DNA of 20,946 bases, taken from Bacillota bacterium. Its GTDB lineage: Bacteria > Bacillota > Clostridia > Christensenellales > Aristaeellaceae. Positions 7,131 to 15,872 of the stretch are shown here, piece by piece. The stretch spans positions 1 to 20,946 of the forward strand of contig JAEWVC010000071.1 in assembly GCA_023459275.1 (NCBI GenBank), written 5' to 3'. Below the pieces are notes generated by a model. The model made no database searches. It had not been told where the DNA came from and saw only the letters and a program-made list of their open reading frames with translations. Within the stretch, counting starts at the first letter, position 1. Each line of letters opens with the position of its first letter. A program made the position numbers and the translations under genes.

Positions 7131-7260
7131 GCATCCTGTTATGGCGCACGGGCACCCCGTATGCTTGACGGAATCTGTCACACAAACCATGGAAAAGCCT
7201 GCTCCTTGTCCGGGTTTTTATCCGCCCGTTCCCATAAACGCAAAGAAAGCGAGTATCCTA

Positions 7261-8634
7261 ATGGCTTCACGGAATCATGACACGGATATGTGCACCGGGC
7301 CGCTGTTCGGCAAAATTATCCTCTTCGCGCTGCCGATCATGGCCATGAATCTTCTGCAGCTGCTGTTTAACGCCGCCGACATGATTGTCGTGGGGCGCTT
7401 TGCCAGCAAGGAGGCGCTGGCGGCGGTAGGCGCCACAGGCTCTCTGATCAACCTGATCGTAACGCTGTTTATGGGCTTGTCGGTGGGTACCAGCGTGATC
7501 GTTGCCCAGGACTACGGCGCGAACCAGCCTGCCGCTGTCAGCCGTGCCGTCCACACCTCCATTGTTTTAAGCGCCATCGGCGGGCTTTTTGTGATGGCGG
7601 CCGGCCTGCTGTTCTGCCGGCCGCTGCTTGATATGATGGGCACGCCGGAAGACATCGTCAGCCTGTCCGCGCTCTACCTGAAGATCTATTTTGTGGGCGT
7701 CCCCGCCAGCATGATTTACAATTTCGGTTCGGCCATCCTGCGCGCGGTGGGCGACAGCCGCCATCCCATGTATTACCTGATCATCACAGGTATCGTGAAC
7801 GTGGTTTTGAACCTGTTCTTTGTGATCGTATTGCATATGAGCGTTGATGGCGTGGCCTGGGCCACGGTGATTTCCCAGTATCTGTCTCTGGTGCTGATTA
7901 TGATTTGCCTGTACCGGTGTGACGGGGCTATCCGGTTTATCCCGTCCAAGCTCTCCATAGACCTTGAAAAGCTGAAGGCCATCGTAAAGATCGGTCTTCC
8001 CGCCGGTTTGCAGGGGCTTCTTTTTTCCGTCTCCAACGTGCTGATCCAGTCGGCCGTCAATTCCTTCGGGTCCGTAATGGTGGCTGCCAGCGCTGCCGCC
8101 AGCAATGTGGAAGGCCTCGTCGGCACCTCCATAAACGCCTATTACAACGCGGCCATCACCTCTGTCGGGCAGAACATGGGCGCCGGGAAATATGACCGGA
8201 TTGATCTGACGGCAAAGATCTGCACGGTGCTGATCTTTGCCACATGGATCCTTTTGGGCAGCTTGACACTGCTTTTCGGCAGGCCGCTGCTGGGCCTTTA
8301 TACCGAGGACAGCGAAGTGATCGGGATTGGCATGCTGCGCCTGAAGGTGATGATGGCCGCCTATTTCACCTGCGGCATCATGAACGTTTTCCCGGGCCTG
8401 ACCCGGGCCATGGGCAGCTCCATGATGCCCATGCTGTGCACCCTTTTGGGTGCCTGCCTCATGCGGATCGTTTGGCTTGCCACCGTCTTTGCCTGGTTCC
8501 CGACGGTGATCGTGCTGTTTGCCTGTTACCCGGTCACCTGGGCATTGACAGGAATAGGCCAGGTGGCCATTTTCCTGCATATGCGCAAAAAAGTACGGGC
8601 GGACGCCGTTACCCCTTCACCGACCCCAGCATGA
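7261..8634 (+). CDS. MATE-family multidrug/cation antiporter
   Basis: 457 residues with about twelve hydrophobic segments. The N-terminal pattern FGKIILFALPIMAMNLLQLLFNAADMIVVGRF followed by ALAAVGATG is the classic first two helices of the DinF/NorM-like MATE family. Later landmarks are ILRAVGDSRHP in the middle and GLTRAMGSSMMPM in the second half. Such proteins sit in the cytoplasmic membrane and export drugs or metabolites in exchange for Na+ or H+. The ATG at 7261 gives a normal length. The frame is open upstream to 7057, but that region contains the promoter, so longer starts are excluded. The ribosome binding site is weak (AGCGAG). The 3' end overlaps the end of the convergent permease gene by 26 bases. 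The substrate is unknown. Confidence 0.9.
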   Translation: MASRNHDTDMCTGPLFGKIILFALPIMAMNLLQLLFNAADMIVVGRFASKEALAAVGATGSLINLIVTLFMGLSVGTSVIVAQDYGANQPAAVSRAVHTSIVLSAIGGLFVMAAGLLFCRPLLDMMGTPEDIVSLSALYLKIYFVGVPASMIYNFGSAILRAVGDSRHPMYYLIITGIVNVVLNLFFVIVLHMSVDGVAWATVISQYLSLVLIMICLYRCDGAIRFIPSKLSIDLEKLKAIVKIGLPAGLQGLLFSVSNVLIQSAVNSFGSVMVAASAAASNVEGLVGTSINAYYNAAITSVGQNMGAGKYDRIDLTAKICTVLIFATWILLGSLTLLFGRPLLGLYTEDSEVIGIGMLRLKVMMAAYFTCGIMNVFPGLTRAMGSSMMPMLCTLLGACLMRIVWLATVFAWFPTVIVLFACYPVTWALTGIGQVAIFLHMRKKVRADAVTPSPTPA

Positions 8635-9502
8635 CGCCTTTTACAAAAAACTTCTGCATATAAGGGTACAGGATCATCATGGGAAGCGACGCCAGAATGA
8701 TGACGCTGTACTTGATGCTCTCCATCAGCTTCTGCAAAACGGCCACGGTATCGCCGTCGGTGATGCTGGCCAGGGTTTCATTCAACACCAGGATATTGCG
8801 CAAAACAAGCTGAAGAGGGGCCTTTTGCTTAGACCTTAAGTAGATCAGGGCATTGAAGTAGGCGTTCCAGTGCATCACGCCGTAATAGATGGTCAAAACC
8901 GCGATGATGGCTTTCGACAAGGGCAGCGCAATGGATACAAAAAACCGAAAGTCGCTGCAGCCGTCGATTTGCGAGGCTTCCAGCAGTTCCCCCGGCAGCG
9001 TGGAGCGGAAGAAAGACCTTGCCACCAGCAGATTGTACACTGTGATAGCGTTGGGCAGCACCAGCGCCCACAGGCTGTCCATCATTCCCAGGCTGTTCAC
9101 CAGCAGGAAGCGCGGGATCAGGCCGCTGTTGACGAACATGGTGATGATCACCAGCATGTTGATGGTCCGCCGAAAGGGCAGGTCGGACCGGGACATGGCG
9201 TAGGCGCCCGTGAGCGTCAGCAGCAGGTTGATGGCGGTGCCCACCGCGGTGTATACGACGGAATTCAGGTACCCCCGCCAGATGCCGTTATCCATAAATA
9301 CCCGGCGGTAGCCGTCCAGGGTGATCTTGCCCGGCAGCAGCGGCACCGCGGAGCGGATGGAGCCGATCTCGCTGAAGGAGGAAATCACCACATAATACAG
9401 CGGGTAGGCAACCACCGCGAAGGCGATCAGGAGAAATAAATAATTAACGGCAAGGAACACCCTGTCGGAGCGGGATTCCAGTATCTTTGACGACTTGCTC
9501 AT
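8609..9502 (-). CDS. ABC transporter permease, LplC-like (CUT1 carbohydrate uptake)
   Basis: 297 residues with six hydrophobic segments. The cytoplasmic EAA loop reads ELLEASQIDGCSDFRFFVSIALPLSK (residues about 180-205), which docks the ATPase. Strings such as PLYYVVISSFSE near the start and PYMQKFFVKGVMLGSVKG at the end are typical of LplC/YtcP permeases of the CUT1 family for oligosaccharides. The ATG at 9502 is chosen over the in-frame GTG at 9511 because AGGCGG is 8 bases from the former and touches the latter. It follows the LplB-like gene by 12 bases in one operon. No ATPase gene is present; importers of this type usually borrow a shared MsmX-type ATPase. Confidence 0.9.
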   Translation of the reverse strand: MSKSSKILESRSDRVFLAVNYLFLLIAFAVVAYPLYYVVISSFSEIGSIRSAVPLLPGKITLDGYRRVFMDNGIWRGYLNSVVYTAVGTAINLLLTLTGAYAMSRSDLPFRRTINMLVIITMFVNSGLIPRFLLVNSLGMMDSLWALVLPNAITVYNLLVARSFFRSTLPGELLEASQIDGCSDFRFFVSIALPLSKAIIAVLTIYYGVMHWNAYFNALIYLRSKQKAPLQLVLRNILVLNETLASITDGDTVAVLQKLMESIKYSVIILASLPMMILYPYMQKFFVKGVMLGSVKG

Positions 9503-9514
9503 CCTTCCCACCGC

Positions 9515-10426
9515 CTAAAACATGCTGTTGCCGGACACCCTGCCGACAATGGCGTTCACGCTGAAGAGCAGCACCATATTCACCACGGAATTGAAAAGAC
9601 CCACCGCTGTGGAAAAACCGTACTGTACATTCAGCAGGCCGCGCTTGTACACATAGGTGGAGATGACCTCCGAAACGCTCATATTCAGGGAATTCTGCAT
9701 CAGGTACACCTTCTCAAACCCCAAGGTCATGATGTTGCCCACGCTCAGGATCAAAAGCAGCATGGCCGTTGGCAGGATGCCGGGGATGTCGATGTGCCAC
9801 ACGCGCTTCAAGCGGCTGGCTCCGTCCACCACCGCGGCCTCGTGAAGCGCGGGGTCGATGCCGGACAGTGCGGAGAGATAGATGATGGCGCCCCAGCCGG
9901 TGCTTTGCCATGCGCCCGTCCATACATAGATGTGCCGGAAATATTTCGCCTCGTTCATAAAGGCCACGGGCTTATGCCCTAACAGGCCGATGACACCGTT
10001 GACCAATCCGTTGTAGGGCGAAAAGAAGATCAGGATCATGCCCACCACCACCACCACCGACAGAAAGTGCGGCGCGTAGGTAACGGTCTGGATCAGGCGC
10101 TTTACCCTTTGGTGCGTCATCATATTCAGCATCAGCGCCAAAAGAATGGGCAGAAAGAAGTTCACCACGGTCTGGTAGGCGCTCAAAATAATGGTGTTGG
10201 CAATGATATTCCAGGAGGTAGGCGATGCGAAAAACCGCGTGAAATTCGTAAGGCCGATCCAAGGGCTGCCCCAGATGCCCTTGGAGGATAGAAAGTTCTT
10301 GAAAGCAAGCTGTACCCCGTACATGGGTACGTAATGGAACAAGACAAAATACGCCACGGTGGGCAGCACCAATACCATAAGCTGCCAGCGCCCGCGTATC
10401 TGTTCAAGGACCGCTTTTTTGTGCAC
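9515..10426 (-). CDS. ABC transporter permease, LplB-like (CUT1 carbohydrate uptake)
   Basis: 303 residues, six hydrophobic segments. The start LMVLVLPTVAYFVLFHYVPMYGVQLAFK is the hallmark of LplB/YteP permeases, and the EAA loop reads ALHEAAVVDGASRLKRVWHIDIP (residues about 200-222). It forms the membrane channel with the LplC-like partner. The start is GTG at 10426 with GGAGG 8-9 bases upstream. The end sequence GNSMF is also typical of this family. It sits 124 bases downstream of the binding-protein gene, the gap being occupied by a terminator-like hairpin, and just upstream of the LplC-like gene. Confidence 0.92.
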   Translation of the reverse strand: MHKKAVLEQIRGRWQLMVLVLPTVAYFVLFHYVPMYGVQLAFKNFLSSKGIWGSPWIGLTNFTRFFASPTSWNIIANTIILSAYQTVVNFFLPILLALMLNMMTHQRVKRLIQTVTYAPHFLSVVVVVGMILIFFSPYNGLVNGVIGLLGHKPVAFMNEAKYFRHIYVWTGAWQSTGWGAIIYLSALSGIDPALHEAAVVDGASRLKRVWHIDIPGILPTAMLLLILSVGNIMTLGFEKVYLMQNSLNMSVSEVISTYVYKRGLLNVQYGFSTAVGLFNSVVNMVLLFSVNAIVGRVSGNSMF

Positions 10427-10481
10427 GGGTCCTTCCTCCGATCCTGCATAGAATCATGGCATGGAAAAACATCATGTACCG

Positions 10482-10532
10482 AAAAGGGGGGCTGTCCCCT
10501 TGTACGAAATTCGCGCATTCCGGACAGCCCCC
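10482..10532 (-). terminator. Intercistronic hairpin/terminator between binding protein and permeases
   Basis: On the minus strand a perfect 11-bp stem, GGGGGCTGTCC (10522-10532) with GGACAGCCCCC (10487-10497), encloses a 24-base loop. It is followed by CTTTTC. It comes about 20 bases after the stop of the binding-protein gene. Since no promoter is evident before the permeases, it probably acts as a leaky terminator or mRNA stabiliser, making more binding protein than permease. Confidence 0.65.
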
Positions 10533-10550
10533 ACGGTATATTAAACCGGA

Positions 10551-12134
10551 CTACTGATTGGAAAGATACGTATCGTAAGCGGCCTGGTACACGGCCAGCA
10601 TCTCCTGAAGACCCATGTTGTCAAGGCTCTTTACGTAGCTGTCCCAGCCCGTTTCCACGCCGCCGTTTACGATCCAGTCGGCGATGGTCTGGTCGGTATA
10701 GCTCTGGATATCAATGGAGAGCTGGTCGATGACGCTGTTCTGCTCCTCCGTCAGATACACCTGGGGATAGTAGTTCATGTACAGGTAGGGCCTGTAAGCG
10801 GTGGTACGGGCGGTGCGGCGTACCACGCCCTCCTCTGCGCTGCGGTCCATGATGGCAGTGGTTTCCTTCAGCACGGCGGCCGGGCCGTTGCCGGGCGTCT
10901 GCTTGAAGCGCCAATCCTGCTGGTTCATGCCTTCGGGCGAGGGCAGCCAGGAAATTTTTTCAGGTGTGATGGAGATGCATTCCCCGTCCTTGCCGTAGAC
11001 CCATTCCACGCTCTTGGTGGGATCGAACATATCGTCCACCCAGCGCATGAGCACTTCGGGCTCCTTGCAGGCCGATGTGATGGCGAAGGTGTTGCGCACC
11101 CACATCTGGTCGTTGTAGGTCCAATATTGTTTGCCTTCGGGGCCTTTGAGCGGCAGAAGGTACGTGTAGTCGTTGCGGGCTTTGTCCCATCCCACCGTCT
11201 GGAAGTCGGCCCACTTCATGAACGCGCCGTACACCAGGTCCTCCCCCATGCCCTTGGCCACGTACTGCCCGTTGTCCTGGGTCATGGCCTCGGCGTCGAT
11301 GAGCCCTTCGCTGAAGAGCTTGTTAAACCATTCCACGCCTTCCTTGTAGCTGTCCAGGGTAGGCACGAATACAACCGTCTTGCCGTCTTCCGCCACGGCA
11401 AAATGCCGCGCGGTGCTGCGCAGGTCGTCCGGGATCCCAAAGGCGCCGTACATGCACATGATGCCGTCGCACCAGTCGCTGAAACGGAAGCTGAAGGGGA
11501 TCTCGTCCGCCTTGCCGTTGCCGTTCAAGTCGCCGGCCTCCTTGAAGGCCTTCAATACCTGGTAGAACTCCTCCGTGGTGGCGGGAACGTCCATGTTCAC
11601 CTTTTCCAGCCAGGTTTTGTTGATGAAGAAGTGGGACCCGGCCTCCAGGTAGGTCTGTTCCTCCACGCAGGGCAGCGTATAGATGTGGCCATCCGGAGCG
11701 GTGAGGAAAGACCGCAGCGAGGGCCGGGCCTCAAGAATCGCCTGCAGGTTGGGGCAATACTGTTCGATCAGCCCTTCCATGGGCGTCAAATAGCCCTGGG
11801 CGGCATAACGGATCACATCGGTGTCGGTCAGGCAGTCCTTGCCGAAGAAGGCATCCGGAAGCTGGCCGCTGGCAAACACCAGGTTTTTGCGCTCGGCATA
11901 GCCGGAGGTGACTTCCTCCCATTCCACGTGCACGTTGGTCTTTGCCTCCAGCTCCTGGAACAGCGGCATGTCATTATAGGGGGCGTTGAGCACGCTGGCG
12001 GTGCAAATGATATTGAAGGTTGTCAGATCATCCACCACGGGAAAGCCTTCCGCGTGGAAGGCCGCCAGGGCGGGGACTTGCGCGCAGAGCAGCGCCAGGG
12101 CAAGCAGCAGCACAACAAAGGTCTTTTTCTTCAT
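10551..12134 (-). CDS. Extracellular solute-binding protein of the Lpl-type ABC importer
   Basis: 527 residues, the usual length for LplA/YtcQ-like family 1 binding proteins. A signal peptide (KKK, then a hydrophobic stretch, cut after PALA near residue 24) is present; the Cys in LALLC lacks the G/A/S before it, so it is not a lipobox. The mature part has the two-lobe markers GQLPDAFF, FINKTWLEKVNMDVPATTEEF and the Asp/Asn-rich DLNGNGKADEIPF, a calcium-binding-like loop seen in this family. It captures an oligosaccharide or glycoside outside the cell and hands it to the two permeases downstream. AAGGAGG lies 9 bases before the ATG. It is the first gene of the operon and divergent from the membrane AraC regulator. 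Confidence 0.9.
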   Translation of the reverse strand: MKKKTFVVLLLALALLCAQVPALAAFHAEGFPVVDDLTTFNIICTASVLNAPYNDMPLFQELEAKTNVHVEWEEVTSGYAERKNLVFASGQLPDAFFGKDCLTDTDVIRYAAQGYLTPMEGLIEQYCPNLQAILEARPSLRSFLTAPDGHIYTLPCVEEQTYLEAGSHFFINKTWLEKVNMDVPATTEEFYQVLKAFKEAGDLNGNGKADEIPFSFRFSDWCDGIMCMYGAFGIPDDLRSTARHFAVAEDGKTVVFVPTLDSYKEGVEWFNKLFSEGLIDAEAMTQDNGQYVAKGMGEDLVYGAFMKWADFQTVGWDKARNDYTYLLPLKGPEGKQYWTYNDQMWVRNTFAITSACKEPEVLMRWVDDMFDPTKSVEWVYGKDGECISITPEKISWLPSPEGMNQQDWRFKQTPGNGPAAVLKETTAIMDRSAEEGVVRRTARTTAYRPYLYMNYYPQVYLTEEQNSVIDQLSIDIQSYTDQTIADWIVNGGVETGWDSYVKSLDNMGLQEMLAVYQAAYDTYLSNQ

Positions 12135-12407
12135 TCCGGGTTTCCTCCTTATAGTGCATTCGTTTTTCCATGAAAAGGACGGATGCCCATCCTCCGGGCA
12201 GAAAAGAATTTTTGTTTCCGGCGCATTGCGCCTGCAAATAGAATTCTCCTTTCTTCCGGTCGCACAACGCCCGTGGGCCGGACAAGTTCCACGGCATCAC
12301 CATACAGCCCCTGTCCGCCTTTGTAAATCGGTGAAATCAAATGCCGTTGGTCAAACCTTTATTGTCCCACTGGCGAAAAAGAAACGGCTGGTGATTTTGC
12401 GCATCGA
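12135..12407. other. Divergent intergenic region of the ABC operon
   Basis: There is no gene in the 350 bases between the binding-protein start and the AraC start at 12485. Two short perfect dyads are visible, GGATG-CC-CATCC (12181-12192) and GGCGCA-T-TGCGCC (12220-12232). Either may be an operator or part of the leader of the minus-strand transcript. I could not find a convincing minus-strand promoter for the ABC operon. The plus-strand promoter is listed separately. Confidence 0.4.
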
Positions 12408-12436
12408 TTGAAACACAGCCCAAATTGTGCTACTAT
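12408..12436 (+). promoter_or_regulatory. Promoter of the membrane AraC regulator
   Basis: TTGAAA (12408-12413, 5 of 6) and TACTAT (12431-12436, 4 of 6) with a 17-base spacer and TGC before the -10 (extended). The predicted start is about 40 bases before the ATG at 12485. Confidence 0.6.
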
Positions 12437-12484
12437 TACAAAGATTCTCGTGTTCGTTGATAGAATATGCGTGGAGGCGGCAGC

Positions 12485-14713
12485 ATGCGGCCTGTTTGGC
12501 GGTCCAGAACATACCAGAAGTTCCTTTTTTCGTTCTGCCTTATTTTGGTGCTGCTGGCCATCGCGTTTTCCTCGCTGATGCGGGGCATGGTTTTCAATTC
12601 CGCCAAAAACAACTTGGAGAGCAGCAGCGCCGCCTCCGTCAGCCAGTCCGCTTTTTATGTCAACCAGCTTCTTACCAACATGGACGCCATTTCCGCCACC
12701 ATGGGCTCCACGGTGCTGATCAACAATTACCATATCGCCACCATGGCCACAGAGCGTACAAAGCTCATCCGGTCCCTTCGGCAGTACCAAAGCTTCAACA
12801 GCATGATCTCCGATATCTTCTACATTCCCGTGCGCGGCCCCTACCTGATGAGCGGAAATTCCACCTATACGCTGGATACCTTCTCCAGGCTCTATAGGCG
12901 CAGCCTTTTGACCCTTGACCGCCTTGAGGAGCTGCTTTCCCAACGCAATACCCAGCAGTTTGCCTACCTGGACGATGTGGCCGACACCGTGCTTGGAGAT
13001 GGGGCAAAAAAGCGTGTGGTATCGGCTGTATATTCCCTTCCCCCCAGTTCCGTTGGCAAGTATGCGCTTTTGCTTTTTGACATCAGCGCGGACAAGCTTG
13101 CGGATATGCTGGCCATCTACATGCCAAGCGGCCACGCCTACTTGACGGATGACACGGGAGCGCCGCTTTGCGCAAGCGAACAATTGGCCATGTCAAAGGA
13201 GCAGCTCGACGGGGTTTTCGCGCAGCTTAGCGGCGGGGAGTTCGGTGAAGTTTCTTTAGAGAGCGGCGGATATTATGCCGCCTCCGCCACTTTGCAGCAC
13301 GGCTGGCGTCTTCTTTACCTAATCCCCAGTACCCTCTTGACGCATGAGGTGGGCCTTCGGCAGGCGCAGTTTGTATTGTACTTCATCGCCGTAACCGGAT
13401 TTGGCCTGCTGCTGGCGTTTATGCTGTCCTTCTGGAATTACCGCCCCATTTTGCGGCTTAGCCGCAACCTGCCTCTGGACAACGCGCCCGGCAAAGCAGG
13501 TGCGGACGACCTGAAGACCATTGAGCAGGGCGTGCGCAGCATGGTGTCCAGCAGCAGCACCCTGAAGGCCCGTCTGGAAGACAGCCGGCCCGCGGTGATG
13601 GCGCAGCATCTTTTGAATCTGATCAACAACCGCTATGCCGAAGCGGATTCCGCCCGCCTGCGGGAGGACGGGTTGAACCTGCGCAGCGAGAACTACGTCA
13701 TTGCCCTCTTCGCGCCTCACAACGCGGATATCATCCGCAAGGAAGGCGGCTGGATCGGATGGCTGCAATCCTGCATGCCCCACAAATGGGACGCTTATTT
13801 TATGGAATACCATCCCTCCCGGCTGTACATCGGGCTTTTTTCCCTGGCGCCCATTCCGGCCATGGAGCTGAAAGAGCAGATGGAGGCGGTGCGCCTTTCA
13901 CTGCCTTCCCCCGCAGCCATCAGCATTTCCCGGCAGACCGGGGAGCTGTTCAACCTGGCCCCTTCCTTCATCCAGGCGCAAATTGCGCTGCAGCAGCGCT
14001 TCTTCTCGGGGTACAACCATGTGTACGTCTATGAGGAATCCCAAAAATCCACTGCCGGATATCCCCATACCCTGCTCAACAGGATCAGCCTGGAATTGAG
14101 CGCCAAAAATGAAGGCGCCTGTCAGAAAGCGCTGAACGCCCTGTTTTCCTATATGCAGTCCTCCAGCTTTTCCCTGGAGACCGTCTACTGCATCTGCTTC
14201 GAGGTGCTGGGGGAGCTCATGCGCCATCTGACCCACAGCAGCATCCCGCTGTACCATATTGAAGGCCTTCTGCCGGATATTGTGCAGGTTACCCGCTCGG
14301 AGACGCTGGAGGAGATTCAGCAATTGATGAACGAGGCGCTGGAAGCCTCCTTCGACGCCCTCAACTCCCCGGAGGACGCGGCACCCTCCTCCCTGCCGGA
14401 GATCCAGGAGATTTTTGCGTTCATCAACCAGAACGGCTTCCGCAGCGACTTTTCCGTGCAGGTCATCGCGGAGCATTTCAGCGTATCCTACCCCTACCTG
14501 GGCAAGTATTTCAAGAGCATGACAGGCACCACCCTCAACAAATACGTCCAGGAGCAGCGCATCGCCCAGGCCCGCAGGCTGCTGGTGACCACGGATCTCA
14601 ATCTGACGGAGATCGTGGAGCAGATCGGGTACATCGATATGTCCAGCTTCATCAAGCTGTTCAAGCAGGTAACAGGTATGACGCCCATAGCTTATCGCAA
14701 GCTGTATCAATAG
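12485..14713 (+). CDS. Membrane-anchored AraC-family regulator (YtdP-like one-component sensor)
   Basis: 742 residues. The ATG at 12485 has GGAGG 7 bases upstream; the in-frame ATG at 12467 has no site. Membrane segment 1 spans about residues 13-31 and segment 2 about 295-317 (VLYFIAVTGFGLLLAFMLSFW). The roughly 260 residues between them are extracellular and Cache-like. After a cytoplasmic linker the last 100 residues form an AraC double HTH (SVQVIAEHFSVSYPYLGKYF, then LNLTEIVEQIGYIDMSSF and the end GMTPIAYRKLYQ). There is no kinase or receiver domain, so ligand sensing outside is passed directly to DNA binding. Such proteins accompany Lpl-type ABC operons in Bacillus and Paenibacillus. Its place opposite the binding-protein gene makes it the likely activator of that operon. 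Confidence 0.9.
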   Translation: MRPVWRSRTYQKFLFSFCLILVLLAIAFSSLMRGMVFNSAKNNLESSSAASVSQSAFYVNQLLTNMDAISATMGSTVLINNYHIATMATERTKLIRSLRQYQSFNSMISDIFYIPVRGPYLMSGNSTYTLDTFSRLYRRSLLTLDRLEELLSQRNTQQFAYLDDVADTVLGDGAKKRVVSAVYSLPPSSVGKYALLLFDISADKLADMLAIYMPSGHAYLTDDTGAPLCASEQLAMSKEQLDGVFAQLSGGEFGEVSLESGGYYAASATLQHGWRLLYLIPSTLLTHEVGLRQAQFVLYFIAVTGFGLLLAFMLSFWNYRPILRLSRNLPLDNAPGKAGADDLKTIEQGVRSMVSSSSTLKARLEDSRPAVMAQHLLNLINNRYAEADSARLREDGLNLRSENYVIALFAPHNADIIRKEGGWIGWLQSCMPHKWDAYFMEYHPSRLYIGLFSLAPIPAMELKEQMEAVRLSLPSPAAISISRQTGELFNLAPSFIQAQIALQQRFFSGYNHVYVYEESQKSTAGYPHTLLNRISLELSAKNEGACQKALNALFSYMQSSSFSLETVYCICFEVLGELMRHLTHSSIPLYHIEGLLPDIVQVTRSETLEEIQQLMNEALEASFDALNSPEDAAPSSLPEIQEIFAFINQNGFRSDFSVQVIAEHFSVSYPYLGKYFKSMTGTTLNKYVQEQRIAQARRLLVTTDLNLTEIVEQIGYIDMSSFIKLFKQVTGMTPIAYRKLYQ

Positions 14714-14780
14714 ACCCATCAAGGGCAAGTTCCACAAACATCCCTTGAAAAATCCCATTATTTGTGTAAGGAGAATGTAC

Positions 14781-15722
14781 ATGCCGGAAAAATACAAGGT
14801 CATTATCGACACCGACATCGGCGACGACATCGACGACGCCATGGCCCTGGCGTACGCCCTTCGCCGCCCGGAGCTTCAAATCCTTGGCATCACCACGGTT
14901 TTCGGGCCCGTGGAGGCCAGGGCCCGTATGGCCAAGCGCTTATTGGAGATCGCCGGCCGCACAGACATCCCCGTCTACGCGGGCAACGGCCTGCTGCTTA
15001 TGAACCAGATCCCCGTATTCGACCATCTTTCCCACTATGACAAAAGCATGGACAGCGCTGCATACGACACATCCGTGCACGCGGTGGACTTCATCATCGA
15101 CACACTGAAAAAAAGCGACGGGGATATCACCCTGGTCCCCATCGGCGCCATGACCAACATCGCCATAGCCCTTTTGAAGTGCCCCGCCATCAAGGAAAAG
15201 ATCCGCCGCATCGTATGGATGGGCGGCGCGTTCTACTACCAGTTCCTTACCTGGAACGCGCTGTGCGACCCGGATGCGCTGCGGGTGGTGGCGGAATCCG
15301 GCGTGCCCATCTCCTTCATCAGCAGGGACGTATGCGAGCCCTGTGAGATGACTAGGGAGCAAGTGGAAGAGCTGGCCCTAAGCCGCGAACCGCTGAACAA
15401 ATTCGTGAGCGGCATGATCGCCGACTTCCTCAAAAAATGCAAGCGCATGCCCATCCTTTTTGACCCGCTGACCATTACCGCGGTGTTTGACAAGGAGCGC
15501 ATCACCTACCGGGATGAGCGCGTTTTGGTGGAGACCCGGGGCGAATTTACCCGGGGCATGACCTTTCTTGCCAGGCCCTTTTATACACAAACCAAACTGC
15601 TTCCCGGCTATCCCCGCTACGAGGACCTCCCCGTGTCCCAGGTGGCTTCCGCCTGCGACCCCAAGGAGTATGTGCGCCATTACCTTGACTGCATGCTGAA
15701 TATGCCGGTATTGCCCGCCTGA
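14781..15722 (+). CDS. Nucleoside hydrolase (inosine-uridine preferring family)
   Basis: 313 residues; the ATG at 14781 is preceded by AAGGAG at 7 bases, whereas an in-frame ATG at 14745 has none. The calcium-binding signature VIIDTDIGDDIDDAMALA lies at residues 8-24. VPIGAMTNIAIAL, IVWMGGAFY, WNALCDPDALRVV and ILFDPLTI follow in the family order. The enzyme cleaves the N-glycosidic bond of nucleosides, or related N-ribosides, to base plus ribose. It lacks a signal peptide. It lies 67 bases after the membrane AraC gene on the same strand and may share its transcript. This suggests that the compound imported by the nearby ABC operon could be a nucleoside-like glycoside, but that is inference. 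Confidence 0.9.
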   Translation: MPEKYKVIIDTDIGDDIDDAMALAYALRRPELQILGITTVFGPVEARARMAKRLLEIAGRTDIPVYAGNGLLLMNQIPVFDHLSHYDKSMDSAAYDTSVHAVDFIIDTLKKSDGDITLVPIGAMTNIAIALLKCPAIKEKIRRIVWMGGAFYYQFLTWNALCDPDALRVVAESGVPISFISRDVCEPCEMTREQVEELALSREPLNKFVSGMIADFLKKCKRMPILFDPLTITAVFDKERITYRDERVLVETRGEFTRGMTFLARPFYTQTKLLPGYPRYEDLPVSQVASACDPKEYVRHYLDCMLNMPVLPA

Positions 15723-15758
15723 TCCATACAAACAGGTTTGTGGATCAATCACCTTTTA
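15720..15758 (+). terminator. Probable terminator of the nucleoside hydrolase gene
   Basis: TGATCC and ACAAAC pair with GTTTGT and GGATCA (15720-15747) with a two-base bulge and a two-base loop. The stop codon is part of the stem. A short T run (CCTTTT) follows a few bases later, so the strength is moderate. Confidence 0.45.
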
Positions 15759-15784
15759 TGAAGAACTTGCCGATGATGCCTCCC

Positions 15785-15843
15785 TGATGAAGTTTTTGAA
15801 GGATGGGCACGGGAAGGGAACTTTTTACAAAAAGTTCCCTTCC
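15785..15843 (-). repeat. Hairpin repeat family, copy B (inverted orientation)
   Basis: A perfect 15-bp inverted repeat, GGAAGGGAACTTTTT (15812-15826) with its complement (15829-15843), around two bases. The conserved tail lies on its left (CCGTGCCCATCCTTC read on minus), so this copy points opposite to copies A and C. It sits between the nucleoside hydrolase and the promoter of the sensor lipoprotein. Confidence 0.8.
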
Positions 15844-15872
15844 TGCTTTTCGTCCAGCCGTCCGTCTCTTGC

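Noticed and set aside
7131..7260. Riboswitch in the MATE leader (guanidine-II-like, two ACGG motifs)
   Set aside because: The first ACGG could sit on a weak imperfect stem, but the second has no closing stem, and both are about 90 bases from the start codon. The pattern does not meet the class.
11127..12173. 348-codon plus-strand frame opposite the Lpl-type binding protein
   Set aside because: Antisense shadow of a well-supported gene; no ribosome binding site or family motif.
14719..14748. Hairpin TCAAGGG/CCCTTGA between the membrane AraC gene and the nucleoside hydrolase
   Set aside because: Only 7 bp with a 16-base loop and no T run on either strand; it may be chance.
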